64,000 bases of DNA from Spirulina major PCC 6313. Lineage in GTDB: Bacteria > Cyanobacteriota > Cyanobacteriia > Cyanobacteriales > Spirulinaceae. Under the pieces are notes generated by a model. That model was not told the origin of the DNA. It saw only the letters and a list, made by a program, of their open reading frames with translations, and did not search any database. Numbering within the stretch: position 1 is the first letter of the stretch; each line of letters opens with the position of its first letter. The DNA is taken from the NCBI RefSeq assembly GCF_001890765.1, contig NZ_KV878783.1, positions 497,028 through 561,027 of the forward strand, given 5' to 3'. Of this stretch, positions 18,088-26,949 are shown one piece after another. The position numbers and the translations under genes were made by a program.

Positions 18088-19161
18088 ATGGCGACCGTGT
18101 TAGCGATTGAAACGAGTTGTGATGAAACGGCGGTGGCGGTGGTGCGCGATCGCACCCTGCTCAGTAATGTGGTCGCATCCCAAATTGACCTCCATCGTCA
18201 GTACGGGGGCGTTGTGCCAGAACTGGCTTCGCGGCAGCACCTCGAAGCGGTGAACCCCTGTCTTGCCACCGCCTTAGCTGAATCAGGGTTAGGCTGGGCG
18301 GAGATTGATGCGATCGCTGCCACCTGTGCCCCCGGTCTCGTCGGTGCGTTGCTTGTGGGCATCACCGCCGCGAAAACCCTCGCCCTCCTCCATGGGAAAC
18401 CCTTTTTAGGCGTGCATCACCTCGAAGGTCATCTCTACGCCACCTACCTCAGCCAACCGGAACTAGAGCCGCCGTTTCTCTGTTTACTCGTCTCCGGGGG
18501 CCATACGAGTTTGATCCAGGTCAACGCCTGCGGCTACTATACGCAACGGGGCAGCACCCGCGACGATGCGGCCGGGGAAGCCTTTGATAAAGTGGCGCGG
18601 CTTTTGGGTTTGGGCTATCCGGGCGGCCCGGCGATTGATCGCATCGCCAAAACCGGTAACCCCCACGCCTACCCCCTCCCTGAAGGGCGCGTTTCCCTGC
18701 CCAACAATGGCGGTTTTCATCCCTATGATTCCAGTTTTAGCGGCCTCAAAACGGCTGTGCTGCGCCTTGTGCAGCGTCTTCAGGCTGAGTCGGATCAATT
18801 ACCGATCGCAGATCTGGCCGCGAGTTTTCAATACACGGTGGCGAAAGCCCTAACGAAACGAGCGATCGCCTGCGCCCTCGATCATCACCTGCCGTTTATT
18901 GCCGTCGGTGGCGGTGTGGCAGCCAATAGTGAACTGCGATCGCAACTCACCACCGCCGCCCAAACCCACAGCCTCGGCGTTTATTTTCCCCCCTTAAAAT
19001 TTTGCACCGACAACGCCGCCATGATTGCCTGTGCCGCCGCTGAACATGTCCGCTTGGGTCACTATTCCCCCCTGAACCTCGGCGTTCAATCTCGCTGTAA
19101 CATCACCCAGGTCATGGACCTGTACCCGTCTGAATTACGTCGCAGTGCTGAATATTCTTAA
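18088..19161 (+). CDS. tsaD: tRNA N6-adenosine threonylcarbamoyltransferase
   Basis: 357 residues. Begins [18 protein letters not shown], has the metal-binding HxxxH in [14 protein letters not shown] and the ASKHA-fold nucleotide motifs [11 protein letters not shown] and [15 protein letters not shown]. TsaD works with TsaB, TsaE and TsaC to make t6A37 in tRNAs that read ANN codons and is essential in most bacteria. Length and motifs are all normal. It is on the plus strand, divergent from psaF. Confidence 0.96.
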   Translation: MATVLAIETSCDETAVAVVRDRTLLSNVVASQIDLHRQYGGVVPELASRQHLEAVNPCLATALAESGLGWAEIDAIAATCAPGLVGALLVGITAAKTLALLHGKPFLGVHHLEGHLYATYLSQPELEPPFLCLLVSGGHTSLIQVNACGYYTQRGSTRDDAAGEAFDKVARLLGLGYPGGPAIDRIAKTGNPHAYPLPEGRVSLPNNGGFHPYDSSFSGLKTAVLRLVQRLQAESDQLPIADLAASFQYTVAKALTKRAIACALDHHLPFIAVGGGVAANSELRSQLTTAAQTHSLGVYFPPLKFCTDNAAMIACAAAEHVRLGHYSPLNLGVQSRCNITQVMDLYPSELRRSAEYS

Positions 19162-19370
19162 ATATTTTTGTACAGAAAAAAGCGATGAACTCATTTAAAA
19201 TAGTTAAGAGTTAGTCTTAGAAATGATGTGTTATTGCTTAACAGACAGGTCAAAATATTCTGTGGTAAGGTTGAGCAATAGTGGATCAATGGACTGTCTG
19301 GATGACATTACATTTTCAAGCTCAAATAGGATTGCCATATAGATCTTTTATTTAACGTTGATGAGGAGTT

Positions 19371-19463
19371 GTGATTCAACAGCTTAAACTTCGCTTTAAC
19401 TCTATTTCTCTTCGGATGATGCTGGGCGGAATTTGTGCGACTCAGTTGTTAATTATTGATTAA
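19371..19463 (+). pseudogene. truncated duplicate of the N-terminus of the downstream hybrid kinase
   Basis: A 30-codon frame with GAGGAG seven bases before a GTG start. It reads V-I-Q-Q-L-K-L-R-FNSISLRMMLGGICATQLLI before TAA. The next gene starts MINLCRNQFNSISLRILLSG-IFVTQLVI: the segment FNSISLR-(M/I)-x-L-x-G-I-x-x-T-Q-L is shared. It stops just where the first transmembrane helix would continue. It may be the relic of a tandem kinase duplication, or a translated leader peptide given its good ribosome binding site. Confidence 0.7.
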
Positions 19464-19491
19464 TTATTTTAAATTCTGTTGATTAAAATCC

Positions 19492-22400
19492 ATGATTAAT
19501 CTCTGTAGGAACCAATTTAATTCGATCTCGCTCCGAATCCTGCTGAGCGGTATTTTTGTCACACAGTTAGTCATTACATCGGGGTTAATTATTTATTTTT
19601 CGTACCATGAGCGACAAAAAACAATTGACACATTAGTGAGTCAAATCATAGTCAAAATTGAGCAAAATACTGAACTTTATATCCAGTCGATTCTGGCAAC
19701 GCCTGAGCAAATTAATCGAATCAACCGTCAAGATGTTGAGCAAGGCCGTCTTGATTTAGAGGATCTGGCAGCGGTTGAAGAGATGATGTATGAACGGATT
19801 CAACAGTTTGATACGGTTGCGACCCTTTTGTTTGGCCGTCCCAATGGTGAGTTTCGGTCTATGCATCAAAGTACCCTTGTGCCCGGCATGATTGAAGGGG
19901 GGCGATCCGATCCGAATCAACCTCAACGGTTCGTGGTGAATTTTTTAGATCCATCGGGGCAGCCAGAGGCTGAGGTGATTGTCCTTGATCCGTTTCCGGT
20001 ACACACGCGCCCCTGGTATCAACAGGCGGTGCAAAGGCGGCGGGCGGGTTGGACAGATCCGTTTCAGGTGGGTGCATCTCCGGAACTCGTGATTAGTGCT
20101 TATCTCCCGCTTTTGGATGATCAAGATGCACTCCAAGGGGTGTTTGCGGTCAATCTCAATTTACGCCGCTTGCAAACGTTTGTGCAGTCTGCTCCGTTGT
20201 GTGATGGCTGTGTGATGGTGATTGTGGATGATCAAGACTACGTGATTGCAACGTCTAGCGATGATCCATTGTTTCAGCTGACTGAGCCTTACCGTAATGT
20301 GACCAAGGGCAGCGGGTCGCCAGGCTATCGGGGGGAGTTTAAGCGGTTAAGGCTTCAGGATTTAAGCTCGGCGGCATTGCAGAGGGCGGTTGCGGAAATG
20401 TCTACGGCTCGGTCTAAGGCTCGCCCTTTAGCCATGTCTTGGCAACGGCAGTTTTCTGCCCAAAAACAACAGTATTGGCTGCAAGTGAGTGATTTGAATG
20501 AGGCTGCTCCGGGTCTGAACTGGTCTTTGATGATTGTGGTGCCACAGTCTACCTTTACGGCAGGGGTTACGATGCGTCGCTCTGAGGTTTTGCTGTGGCT
20601 GGGGAGTCTGTTGGCGATTGTGGTGGCGGCAAGTATGGGGATTGCGGCTTGGATGACGAAGCCACTGTTGAAGTTGCAGCGTAATGCGGAGGCGATCGCC
20701 GCCGGAACCCTAGATATTCCGATGGACCCGATGGGGATAGGTAGCATCTACCGCCTCAGCCAAACCTTTATTGATATGCAGCAACAGTTACGTCAATCCT
20801 TTGAGATGATTACGGAGAACGAGGACCAACTTGAGGCAATTATCAATAATATGCCGATGGGGGTGGGGGTGTTTGATCCCTCTGGGCGTTTGGTGTTGAT
20901 CAATCAGCGGGGGCAGGAGTTGCTTGGCCACCGTACTCCCGATGCGGCTCCGGAGGAGATGAGCCAACGGTATCAGGTATATCAAGCGGGGACAGATCAG
21001 CACTATCCGACGGAATGCTTGCCGATTATCCAGGCCTTGGCGGGCCAATCGTCCCAGGTGGACGATATCGAAGTAGAGATCGATGGGCGACGTGTGCCCC
21101 TTGAGGTCTATGCGGCTCCGATTTTAGACCAGCGGGGCGAGGTGGTCTATGGGATCAATGTTTTCCAGGATATTAGCGATCGCAAACAGGCCGAAGCCCT
21201 CCTCAATCGCTACAATGCCGAACTTGAAGCCGCGATCGCCCAGCGCACCCACGACCTCCAAGCCTCCGAATCCCTCTTTCGGGGTATCTTTCTCTATTCC
21301 GCTGTGGGCACGGTGTTAGTCAACGCCTCTCGGTACATTGTTCAAGCCAATGCCGCTTTCTGCACCATGCTCGGCTACAGTGAAGCCGAACTCACTCAAT
21401 GCTGCATCGACGACATTACCCACCCCGATGATGTAGCCCTGAGCCTGAGCCGGGTTCAAGACCTGATCGATGGAGAGCCTGCCATCTACAACCTCGAAAA
21501 ACGCTATTTAAATCGCCAGGGACAGATCGTGTGGGGGCTGCTCTCCGTTGCCCTCATCCGCGATCGCGACGACACCCCCCGCCATTTCATTGCCCAAGTG
21601 CAAAATATTACCCAACGCAAAGCCCTCGAAGCCAAACTACAACAGGCCAAAGAAAACGCAGAAATTGCCAACCAAGGCAAGAGCAATTTTCTCGCCAACA
21701 TGAGCCACGAACTGCGCACCCCCCTCAATGCCATCTTGGGCTATCCGCAGTTATTAATGTCCAGCCCGAACCTGTCGGATCAAGATCGGATGTTTTTACA
21801 AACCATTACTAACAGTGGTGAATATTTACTGAATCTGATCAATCAAATTCTCGACCTTTCTAAAATTGAGGCGGGTCGAATGATCTTGAACATTAGCACC
21901 ACTAATTTACATGATTTATTGCACAATCTAAACACGATGCTCGCGCCGAAGGCAACGAAAAAGGGACTTAACTTCAGCGTTGAACACGATAAAAATGTAC
22001 CCTGTTTGATCCAAACCGATGGTGTAAAATTACAGCAAATTTTAATCAATTTACTCAATAATGCGATTAAGTTTACCGCCACTGGAGCAGTGGCTTTGCG
22101 GGTGAGTGTGGAGGGTGAAGGCGATCGCTGTACCTTGGATAACTGTCGATTGCGCTTTACGGTCACGGATACGGGGGTGGGGATTGATGCGGCCGAATTG
22201 GATTCTCTATTTGAAATGTTCATGCAAACCCAAAGCGGTCAGCAACAGCGGGAGGGAACCGGGTTAGGCTTGGCCCTCAGTTACAAATTTGTGGAACTGT
22301 TTGGGGGGATTTTGACGGTCAATAGTGAAGTGGGGCAGGGTACTGAGTTTCAGTTCACAATTAATGTACAACGGCAAGAGGAGTCATCCCCAACCCAGAC

Positions 22401-23058
22401 TCAGCAATCTCTGACCATGACGTTGCTGCCGGGTCAACCCCAGTACAAAATTTTGGTGGCGGAAGATAATCCGGTGAATCGGTTATTGCTGGGAAGTTTG
22501 TTGAAAAATTGGGGATTTCAGGTGATTGAGGCGGTGGATGGGGAAGCGGCGATCGCCCAATGGCACGCCCATCGCCCGGACTTGATTTTTATGGATATTC
22601 GGATGCCAAAATTAGACGGCGATCGCGCCCTCCAAGCCATTTACAGCCAAGCCCCAGACCCCCCGCCCCTCGCCATTGCCGTCACGGCTAGCGCCTTTGA
22701 GCAAGACCGCGACCTCTTACTGACCCAAGGCTTTCAAGCCGTGCTGAGTAAACCCTTCCGGGGCGAAGACCTGATCCAACTGCTTCAGCAATACCTCGGC
22801 GCTCAATTTTCCTCATCGTCCCCCTCACTGCCCCCGGTTCTGGATTCCCCACAACTCACCCCAGCCGCGTTACGCGCTTTACCCCCATCCTGGTGCAACC
22901 AATTCTATGAGGCGGTACAAGTGGGACGTGCGGAAGAGATGAAAGCCCTGATCGCGGCGTTGGAACCGGAACATGATGCGATCGCGCAATCCCTCTTACA
23001 CCGCGTCGATGCCTACGAATTTGGCGAACTCTTTGATCTCTTTGATGCCCTTCGTTAA
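19492..23058 (+). CDS. membrane hybrid sensor histidine kinase (dCache-HAMP-PAS-PAS-HisKA-HATPase-REC)
   Basis: 1188 residues. A transmembrane helix (about 13-36), a large periplasmic dCache-like sensor (about 40-360, with HTRPWYQQAVQ typical of Cache domains), a second helix (about 365-388), HAMP (about 390-440), two PAS domains (about 450-565 and 595-715), HisKA with [20 protein letters not shown] (His about 738), HATPase with NLLNNAIKF, VTDTGVGI and GTGLGLALS, and a receiver with AEDNPVN and phospho-Asp in FMDIRMPKLDG (about 1033). A C-terminal helical tail of about 70 residues ends FGELFDLFDALR. It could signal a small extracellular ligand; the ligand is unknown. Confidence 0.93.
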   Translation: MINLCRNQFNSISLRILLSGIFVTQLVITSGLIIYFSYHERQKTIDTLVSQIIVKIEQNTELYIQSILATPEQINRINRQDVEQGRLDLEDLAAVEEMMYERIQQFDTVATLLFGRPNGEFRSMHQSTLVPGMIEGGRSDPNQPQRFVVNFLDPSGQPEAEVIVLDPFPVHTRPWYQQAVQRRRAGWTDPFQVGASPELVISAYLPLLDDQDALQGVFAVNLNLRRLQTFVQSAPLCDGCVMVIVDDQDYVIATSSDDPLFQLTEPYRNVTKGSGSPGYRGEFKRLRLQDLSSAALQRAVAEMSTARSKARPLAMSWQRQFSAQKQQYWLQVSDLNEAAPGLNWSLMIVVPQSTFTAGVTMRRSEVLLWLGSLLAIVVAASMGIAAWMTKPLLKLQRNAEAIAAGTLDIPMDPMGIGSIYRLSQTFIDMQQQLRQSFEMITENEDQLEAIINNMPMGVGVFDPSGRLVLINQRGQELLGHRTPDAAPEEMSQRYQVYQAGTDQHYPTECLPIIQALAGQSSQVDDIEVEIDGRRVPLEVYAAPILDQRGEVVYGINVFQDISDRKQAEALLNRYNAELEAAIAQRTHDLQASESLFRGIFLYSAVGTVLVNASRYIVQANAAFCTMLGYSEAELTQCCIDDITHPDDVALSLSRVQDLIDGEPAIYNLEKRYLNRQGQIVWGLLSVALIRDRDDTPRHFIAQVQNITQRKALEAKLQQAKENAEIANQGKSNFLANMSHELRTPLNAILGYPQLLMSSPNLSDQDRMFLQTITNSGEYLLNLINQILDLSKIEAGRMILNISTTNLHDLLHNLNTMLAPKATKKGLNFSVEHDKNVPCLIQTDGVKLQQILINLLNNAIKFTATGAVALRVSVEGEGDRCTLDNCRLRFTVTDTGVGIDAAELDSLFEMFMQTQSGQQQREGTGLGLALSYKFVELFGGILTVNSEVGQGTEFQFTINVQRQEESSPTQTQQSLTMTLLPGQPQYKILVAEDNPVNRLLLGSLLKNWGFQVIEAVDGEAAIAQWHAHRPDLIFMDIRMPKLDGDRALQAIYSQAPDPPPLAIAVTASAFEQDRDLLLTQGFQAVLSKPFRGEDLIQLLQQYLGAQFSSSSPSLPPVLDSPQLTPAALRALPPSWCNQFYEAVQVGRAEEMKALIAALEPEHDAIAQSLLHRVDAYEFGELFDLFDALR

Positions 23059-23120
23059 CTCGATATCAGTCATCCCCTAGTCATAAACAGGGGCTACCCT
23101 CCCCCAGAGCGTACCCACCC

Positions 23121-23156
23121 ACGAAAAGAGACGTTCACCGGAACGTCTCTTTTCGT
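23121..23156. terminator. bidirectional terminator
   Basis: A perfect 16-bp stem (23121-23136 with 23141-23156; ACGAAAAGAGACGTTC against its complement) with a four-base loop, between the convergent hybrid kinase and a small minus-strand gene. The A-rich 5' arm and T-rich 3' arm give weak T-tracts both ways. Confidence 0.8.
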
Positions 23157-23185
23157 GATAAATGCACGTTGGAACAAGGAGCGTG

Positions 23186-23398
23186 TTAGAGCGCCACCCC
23201 TAAATGGGCGGGAATCATCAATGTGCCGAGGCTTTCCCGTTCCACCTTGCCACCTTCGATCGCTTGAGTGAGCGATCGCAGCGCTTGGAGATCGGTCGGT
23301 TGGCAACTGTGATGCATCAAAAGCTGTAGAATCAAGCTTTCTGAGGCAACACTAATACACCCTGTTTCAAATGCAGACTTGACCAGTGAGTGGATCAT
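23186..23398 (-). CDS. small conserved cyanobacterial protein of unknown function
   Basis: 70 residues beginning MIHSLVKSAFETGCISVASE and containing LRSLTQAIEGGKVERES. It is predicted mostly helical with no membrane segment and resembles a recalled family of short cyanobacterial proteins without an assigned role. A bidirectional terminator lies just downstream. Confidence 0.65.
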   Translation of the reverse strand: MIHSLVKSAFETGCISVASESLILQLLMHHSCQPTDLQALRSLTQAIEGGKVERESLGTLMIPAHLGVAL

Positions 23399-23651
23399 AG
23401 GACAAGCACCCTGAGTAGTTTCCTGTACAGATTCAGCATATCCGGATTTTTCCCTCGTGAGATTGATATCAGGATTTTGCCAGGGTGATTGTGATCACAA
23501 GTTTTAAAAAAGGACGGCCAAAGATCCCAGGTCAATGACAAAATGGGATCACCCCAAACCGTCAACTGAAAACCCAATCTCGTTTTCAGCCGAAGTCCCA
23601 GGCTGGGGGCGGTGTCCATCGCTGTGTTGTGTGTGAGGAACAAAAAACGCC

Positions 23652-24545
23652 ATGTTTACCATTGCGCTGAAACAAGAGTTATATCCCACCTATATTTTGT
23701 CGGATCAATCGGCCCAAGCCCGCTTAGAAGTGGTGCCTGAACGGGGCGGAATTATTACAGCATGGCGGATTCAGGGGCAAAACTTTCTCTATTTCGATCG
23801 CGATCGCTTTGCCGATCCGAGCCTCAGCATTCGCGGTGGCATCCCGATTCTGTTCCCCATCTGTGGCAATTTACCCAACGATCTCTACGTCCACAAAAGT
23901 AAGTCTTATCACCTCAAGCAGCATGGCTTTGCCCGTGATCTGTCCTGGGACGTGAGCGATCGTATTACCTCCGACGGCGCAGGACTCGTCCTCATCCTCC
24001 GCAGCACCGAGCAAACCCGCGCCCAATACCCCTTTGATTTTGAACTCCAATTCACCTACCTCCTCAAAGGCAATTCCCTCAAAATCAATCAACTCTTTAT
24101 CAATCATTCCGATGATGTGATGCCCTTCGCCACCGGCCTACATCCCTACTTTGAAGTGAAAGATAAAAAACGACTCAGCTTCGACATTCCCGCCCCCCAA
24201 AAACAAGACCACATCACCCAAACCATGGGCAGTTTTTCCGGCAGTTTTGACGTTGATGCCGACGAAGTCGATATGGCGCTTTTCCCCGTCCAACGCCCCA
24301 CAGCAAGCATGACCAACCATCGGCATAACGTCAAATTAACAATGCGCTATTCCGATATCTATTCCACCCTCGTCTTTTGGACGGTTAAGGGTAAAGACTA
24401 CTGCTGCCTCGAACCCTGGAGTGCCCCCCGCAACGCCCTCAACAGCAAAGACAAGCTCGTCTACCTCGACCCCGGCCAATCCTGCCAAGCCTCCGTCGAG
24501 TTCACCGTCAGCTATCTCAAACCCCCCGAACCTGCCGCGAAATAA
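23652..24545 (+). CDS. aldose 1-epimerase / galactose mutarotase-like protein
   Basis: 297 residues with the beta-sandwich motifs of the galactose-mutarotase-like / YeaD (D-hexose-6-phosphate mutarotase) group: RGGIPILFPICGNL, KQHGFARDLSW, a catalytic-type HPYF in TGLHPYFEVKD, and CCLEPWSAPRNAL near the end. Family members interconvert anomers of sugars or sugar phosphates; the substrate here is unknown. It is monocistronic. Confidence 0.85.
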   Translation: MFTIALKQELYPTYILSDQSAQARLEVVPERGGIITAWRIQGQNFLYFDRDRFADPSLSIRGGIPILFPICGNLPNDLYVHKSKSYHLKQHGFARDLSWDVSDRITSDGAGLVLILRSTEQTRAQYPFDFELQFTYLLKGNSLKINQLFINHSDDVMPFATGLHPYFEVKDKKRLSFDIPAPQKQDHITQTMGSFSGSFDVDADEVDMALFPVQRPTASMTNHRHNVKLTMRYSDIYSTLVFWTVKGKDYCCLEPWSAPRNALNSKDKLVYLDPGQSCQASVEFTVSYLKPPEPAAK

Positions 24546-24717
24546 TGTCAGCCTCTAACCACCTAGCGGGCAAGATGTTTGCACTACGGAATGCTGGTTG
24601 ACTGACAAAAGTTGAAGGTGAGAGTCGGAGTGCCCTGCTGTGCGGTAATTTCGGAGCTTGCAAGGAAAAAAGCAGGGTGATTTCATTTCAGGGGAGAAAA
24701 CCCTTGCAATGGGTGTT

Positions 24718-25785
24718 TTAGGTGGCGGGCGTGGGGGTGATGTCGTTGACGGTGTCGATCAGGAGTTGGGGGTTAGCTTGGTCGGGGGAGATGACGTTAA
24801 TGGTTCCGGTGGCGGTGAGGGTGATGTTGGGGTTGCTCAGGGAGTTACGATCGCGCTGGGCGGTGTCGGCTTGGGCGTCCCAGAGTTGGGCGAGTCGTTC
24901 GCGTAGGGCGGTGAAGGTGTCCATGTCGCTGAAGTTGATCAGGGTGAAGATGCGGTGGATGTCGTCGGTGGCGACATCGAGGCCGTAGACATCAAATTTG
25001 AGTTGGGGGCTTTGGGGAAATTTGACGAGAGAGCCGGTGAGGGTGGCGAGTTGACCGTGTTTGGCGGCGATCGCATCTACCACTTCTACGGGGGCAGCGA
25101 CGGCAGGATCAAGCCGTAGATGGGGCGGCTGGTTGGGCTGGGCTTGGATTTGATAATGGACGCGGATGATGTCGCCGCGATAGAGATCTGCTGTCCATTG
25201 GGGGTCAGTGACGACGAGGGGCGCGATCGCATCCCCAAAGCCCATCACCAAAATTTTTCCACCGGCTGCGATCGCATGGACAATCCCCACCTGTTCGGTC
25301 GTGTCGCGCAGTAAGGCGGGCAAGTCCATCTCATACTCATAGTCTTCTTCTGCGGCTAACCCGTCCCAGGTTCCCAACACCTGCACCTGCTCAACGCGGA
25401 TATGGGGCTGAGGGCTGGGGTTTTTGAGGGCGGTTCCTTGGAGGCACACCCGGTCATGGCGATGGAGTGCATTCAATTGGGTTTGTACGGTGTCATTGGC
25501 GGCAACCACGGAAAATTCTTGATGGCTGAAAAAGTTTTCCGGCTCCCGCACCGATAGCACGGCCATATTCAGGGGGGAGTTCACGCCGTGGATTTCGCCG
25601 ATTAGGCCGCGGGTTTCGAGTTCGCGGCTGAGGCTGTCAGGATTGAGGCCGACATAGGCGGCGGGGTCATATTCACAGGGGGCGGCGATCGCTTCACTCC
25701 CCGATTTCGTCAGGACATTGAAACCCAGGGCAATCAGCAGGCCAACGCCCGCTAGGGCTAACAGAATTTTGTGGTGAAGACGCAT
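24718..25785 (-). CDS. membrane-anchored protein of unknown function
   Basis: 355 residues. One N-terminal hydrophobic helix (ILLALAGVGLLIALGFNVLT, about 6-25) acts as a signal anchor. The rest is a soluble, presumably periplasmic region rich in short beta strands (for example RHDRVCLQGTALKN, GKILVMGFGDAIAPLVVTDP) that could be repeated OB-like folds. Two Cys (C37 and the one in RVCLQG) may pair. I do not recognise the family. It is divergent from an ABC transporter operon, 134 bases away. Confidence 0.6.
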   Translation of the reverse strand: MRLHHKILLALAGVGLLIALGFNVLTKSGSEAIAAPCEYDPAAYVGLNPDSLSRELETRGLIGEIHGVNSPLNMAVLSVREPENFFSHQEFSVVAANDTVQTQLNALHRHDRVCLQGTALKNPSPQPHIRVEQVQVLGTWDGLAAEEDYEYEMDLPALLRDTTEQVGIVHAIAAGGKILVMGFGDAIAPLVVTDPQWTADLYRGDIIRVHYQIQAQPNQPPHLRLDPAVAAPVEVVDAIAAKHGQLATLTGSLVKFPQSPQLKFDVYGLDVATDDIHRIFTLINFSDMDTFTALRERLAQLWDAQADTAQRDRNSLSNPNITLTATGTINVISPDQANPQLLIDTVNDITPTPAT

Positions 25786-25919
25786 AGGACTACAACGAGG
25801 AGGCGAGGGGCAAACCAGTCGCTCTCCATTTTAAAAGGAATCACCACGTTCGGGCCGGATACGGAATGGGGAGCGATCGCACTGAGGAACTGTTTTAATG
25901 CTGCATTGTCTGGTTCACT

Positions 25920-26870
25920 ATGCCCAACTCTTCTGCTATTCGCACCGATGGACTCACGAAACGCTTTGATCGCCATGTGGCTGTTAATGAAGTAGACCTC
26001 GACATCAACGCGGGGGACGTGTACGGGTTGATCGGCCCCAATGGAGCCGGGAAAACGACGCTGATTCGGATGTTGGCGGCGGCCGAAGCCCCGACGAAAG
26101 GAGAGATTTTTATTGATGGCGATCGCCTCCAACTCAACCACGATAACCCCATCCTCAAACAACGGATCGGCTACCTCCCCGATGATTTCCCCGTCTACGA
26201 TGACCTCACCGTCTGGGACTACCTCGACTATTTCGCCCGCCTCTACAACCTCCGCGCCACCCCCCGCCGCCGTCGCCTCTACGAAGTCCTTGAACTCGTC
26301 CAACTCCACACCAAACGCCACAGCCGCATCGCCACCCTCTCGCGGGGGATGAAACAACGCCTCAGCCTCGCCCGGACAATCATCCATGAACCGCTGATCC
26401 TGTTTCTGGATGAACCCGTGTCCGGCCTTGACCCGATCGCCCGGCGGCAATTCCGTTCGAGTATTAAAACCCTGCAAGCCGCCGGGATGACGATCGTGAT
26501 TTCTTCCCATGTATTGAGTGATTTGGCCGAACTCTGTACCTCGATTGGGGTGATGGAATTGGGCTGTTTAGTGGAAAGTGCGTCCTTGGCGGATCTGTAT
26601 CACCGTCTGGGCCATCAGCAGCTTGTGATTGCCACCCAGCGCGATCGCGCCGCCTTGATCGCCGCTATTCGTGACCATCCCCAGGTCGTGCGGTGGGAAT
26701 TAGAATCGGATGAACGGGCCCTGCGGGTGGACTTTTCCGGCAATCCCGACGATGCGGCGGCACTGCTGCGCGACCTCGTGCAACACGGCCTGCCGATCAG
26801 CACCTTTACCCCCACCCAAGACAGCCTCGAAAGTCTCTTTTTCAAACTGGGTCATCAACAGGTGTCCTAA
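25920..26870 (+). CDS. ABC transporter ATP-binding protein
   Basis: 316 residues: Walker A GPNGAGKTT (about residue 38), signature LSRGMKQRLSLA, Walker B LILFLDEPVSGLDP and switch His in SSHVLSDLAELC. The C-terminal ~90-residue extension and the YGLIGPNGAGKTTLIRML context are typical of type-2 exporters (CcmA/NatA-like). The permease starts 79 bases downstream, so the two form a transporter. The substrate is unknown. Confidence 0.93.
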   Translation: MPNSSAIRTDGLTKRFDRHVAVNEVDLDINAGDVYGLIGPNGAGKTTLIRMLAAAEAPTKGEIFIDGDRLQLNHDNPILKQRIGYLPDDFPVYDDLTVWDYLDYFARLYNLRATPRRRRLYEVLELVQLHTKRHSRIATLSRGMKQRLSLARTIIHEPLILFLDEPVSGLDPIARRQFRSSIKTLQAAGMTIVISSHVLSDLAELCTSIGVMELGCLVESASLADLYHRLGHQQLVIATQRDRAALIAAIRDHPQVVRWELESDERALRVDFSGNPDDAAALLRDLVQHGLPISTFTPTQDSLESLFFKLGHQQVS

Positions 26871-26902
26871 ACCCTTGCGGGATGTATCGCCACTATAAGC
26901 AA

Positions 26903-26922
26903 CAAGGGGTTTAATCCCCTTG
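26903..26922. repeat. CAAGGGG...CCCCTTG palindrome, copy 2
   Basis: CAAGGGG-TTTAAT-CCCCTTG, between the ABC ATPase and its permease. The stem could form in the operon mRNA and affect the ratio of the two proteins. Confidence 0.8.
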
Positions 26923-26949
26923 CCCCCTAGTCCTTCACCCATTAACACC

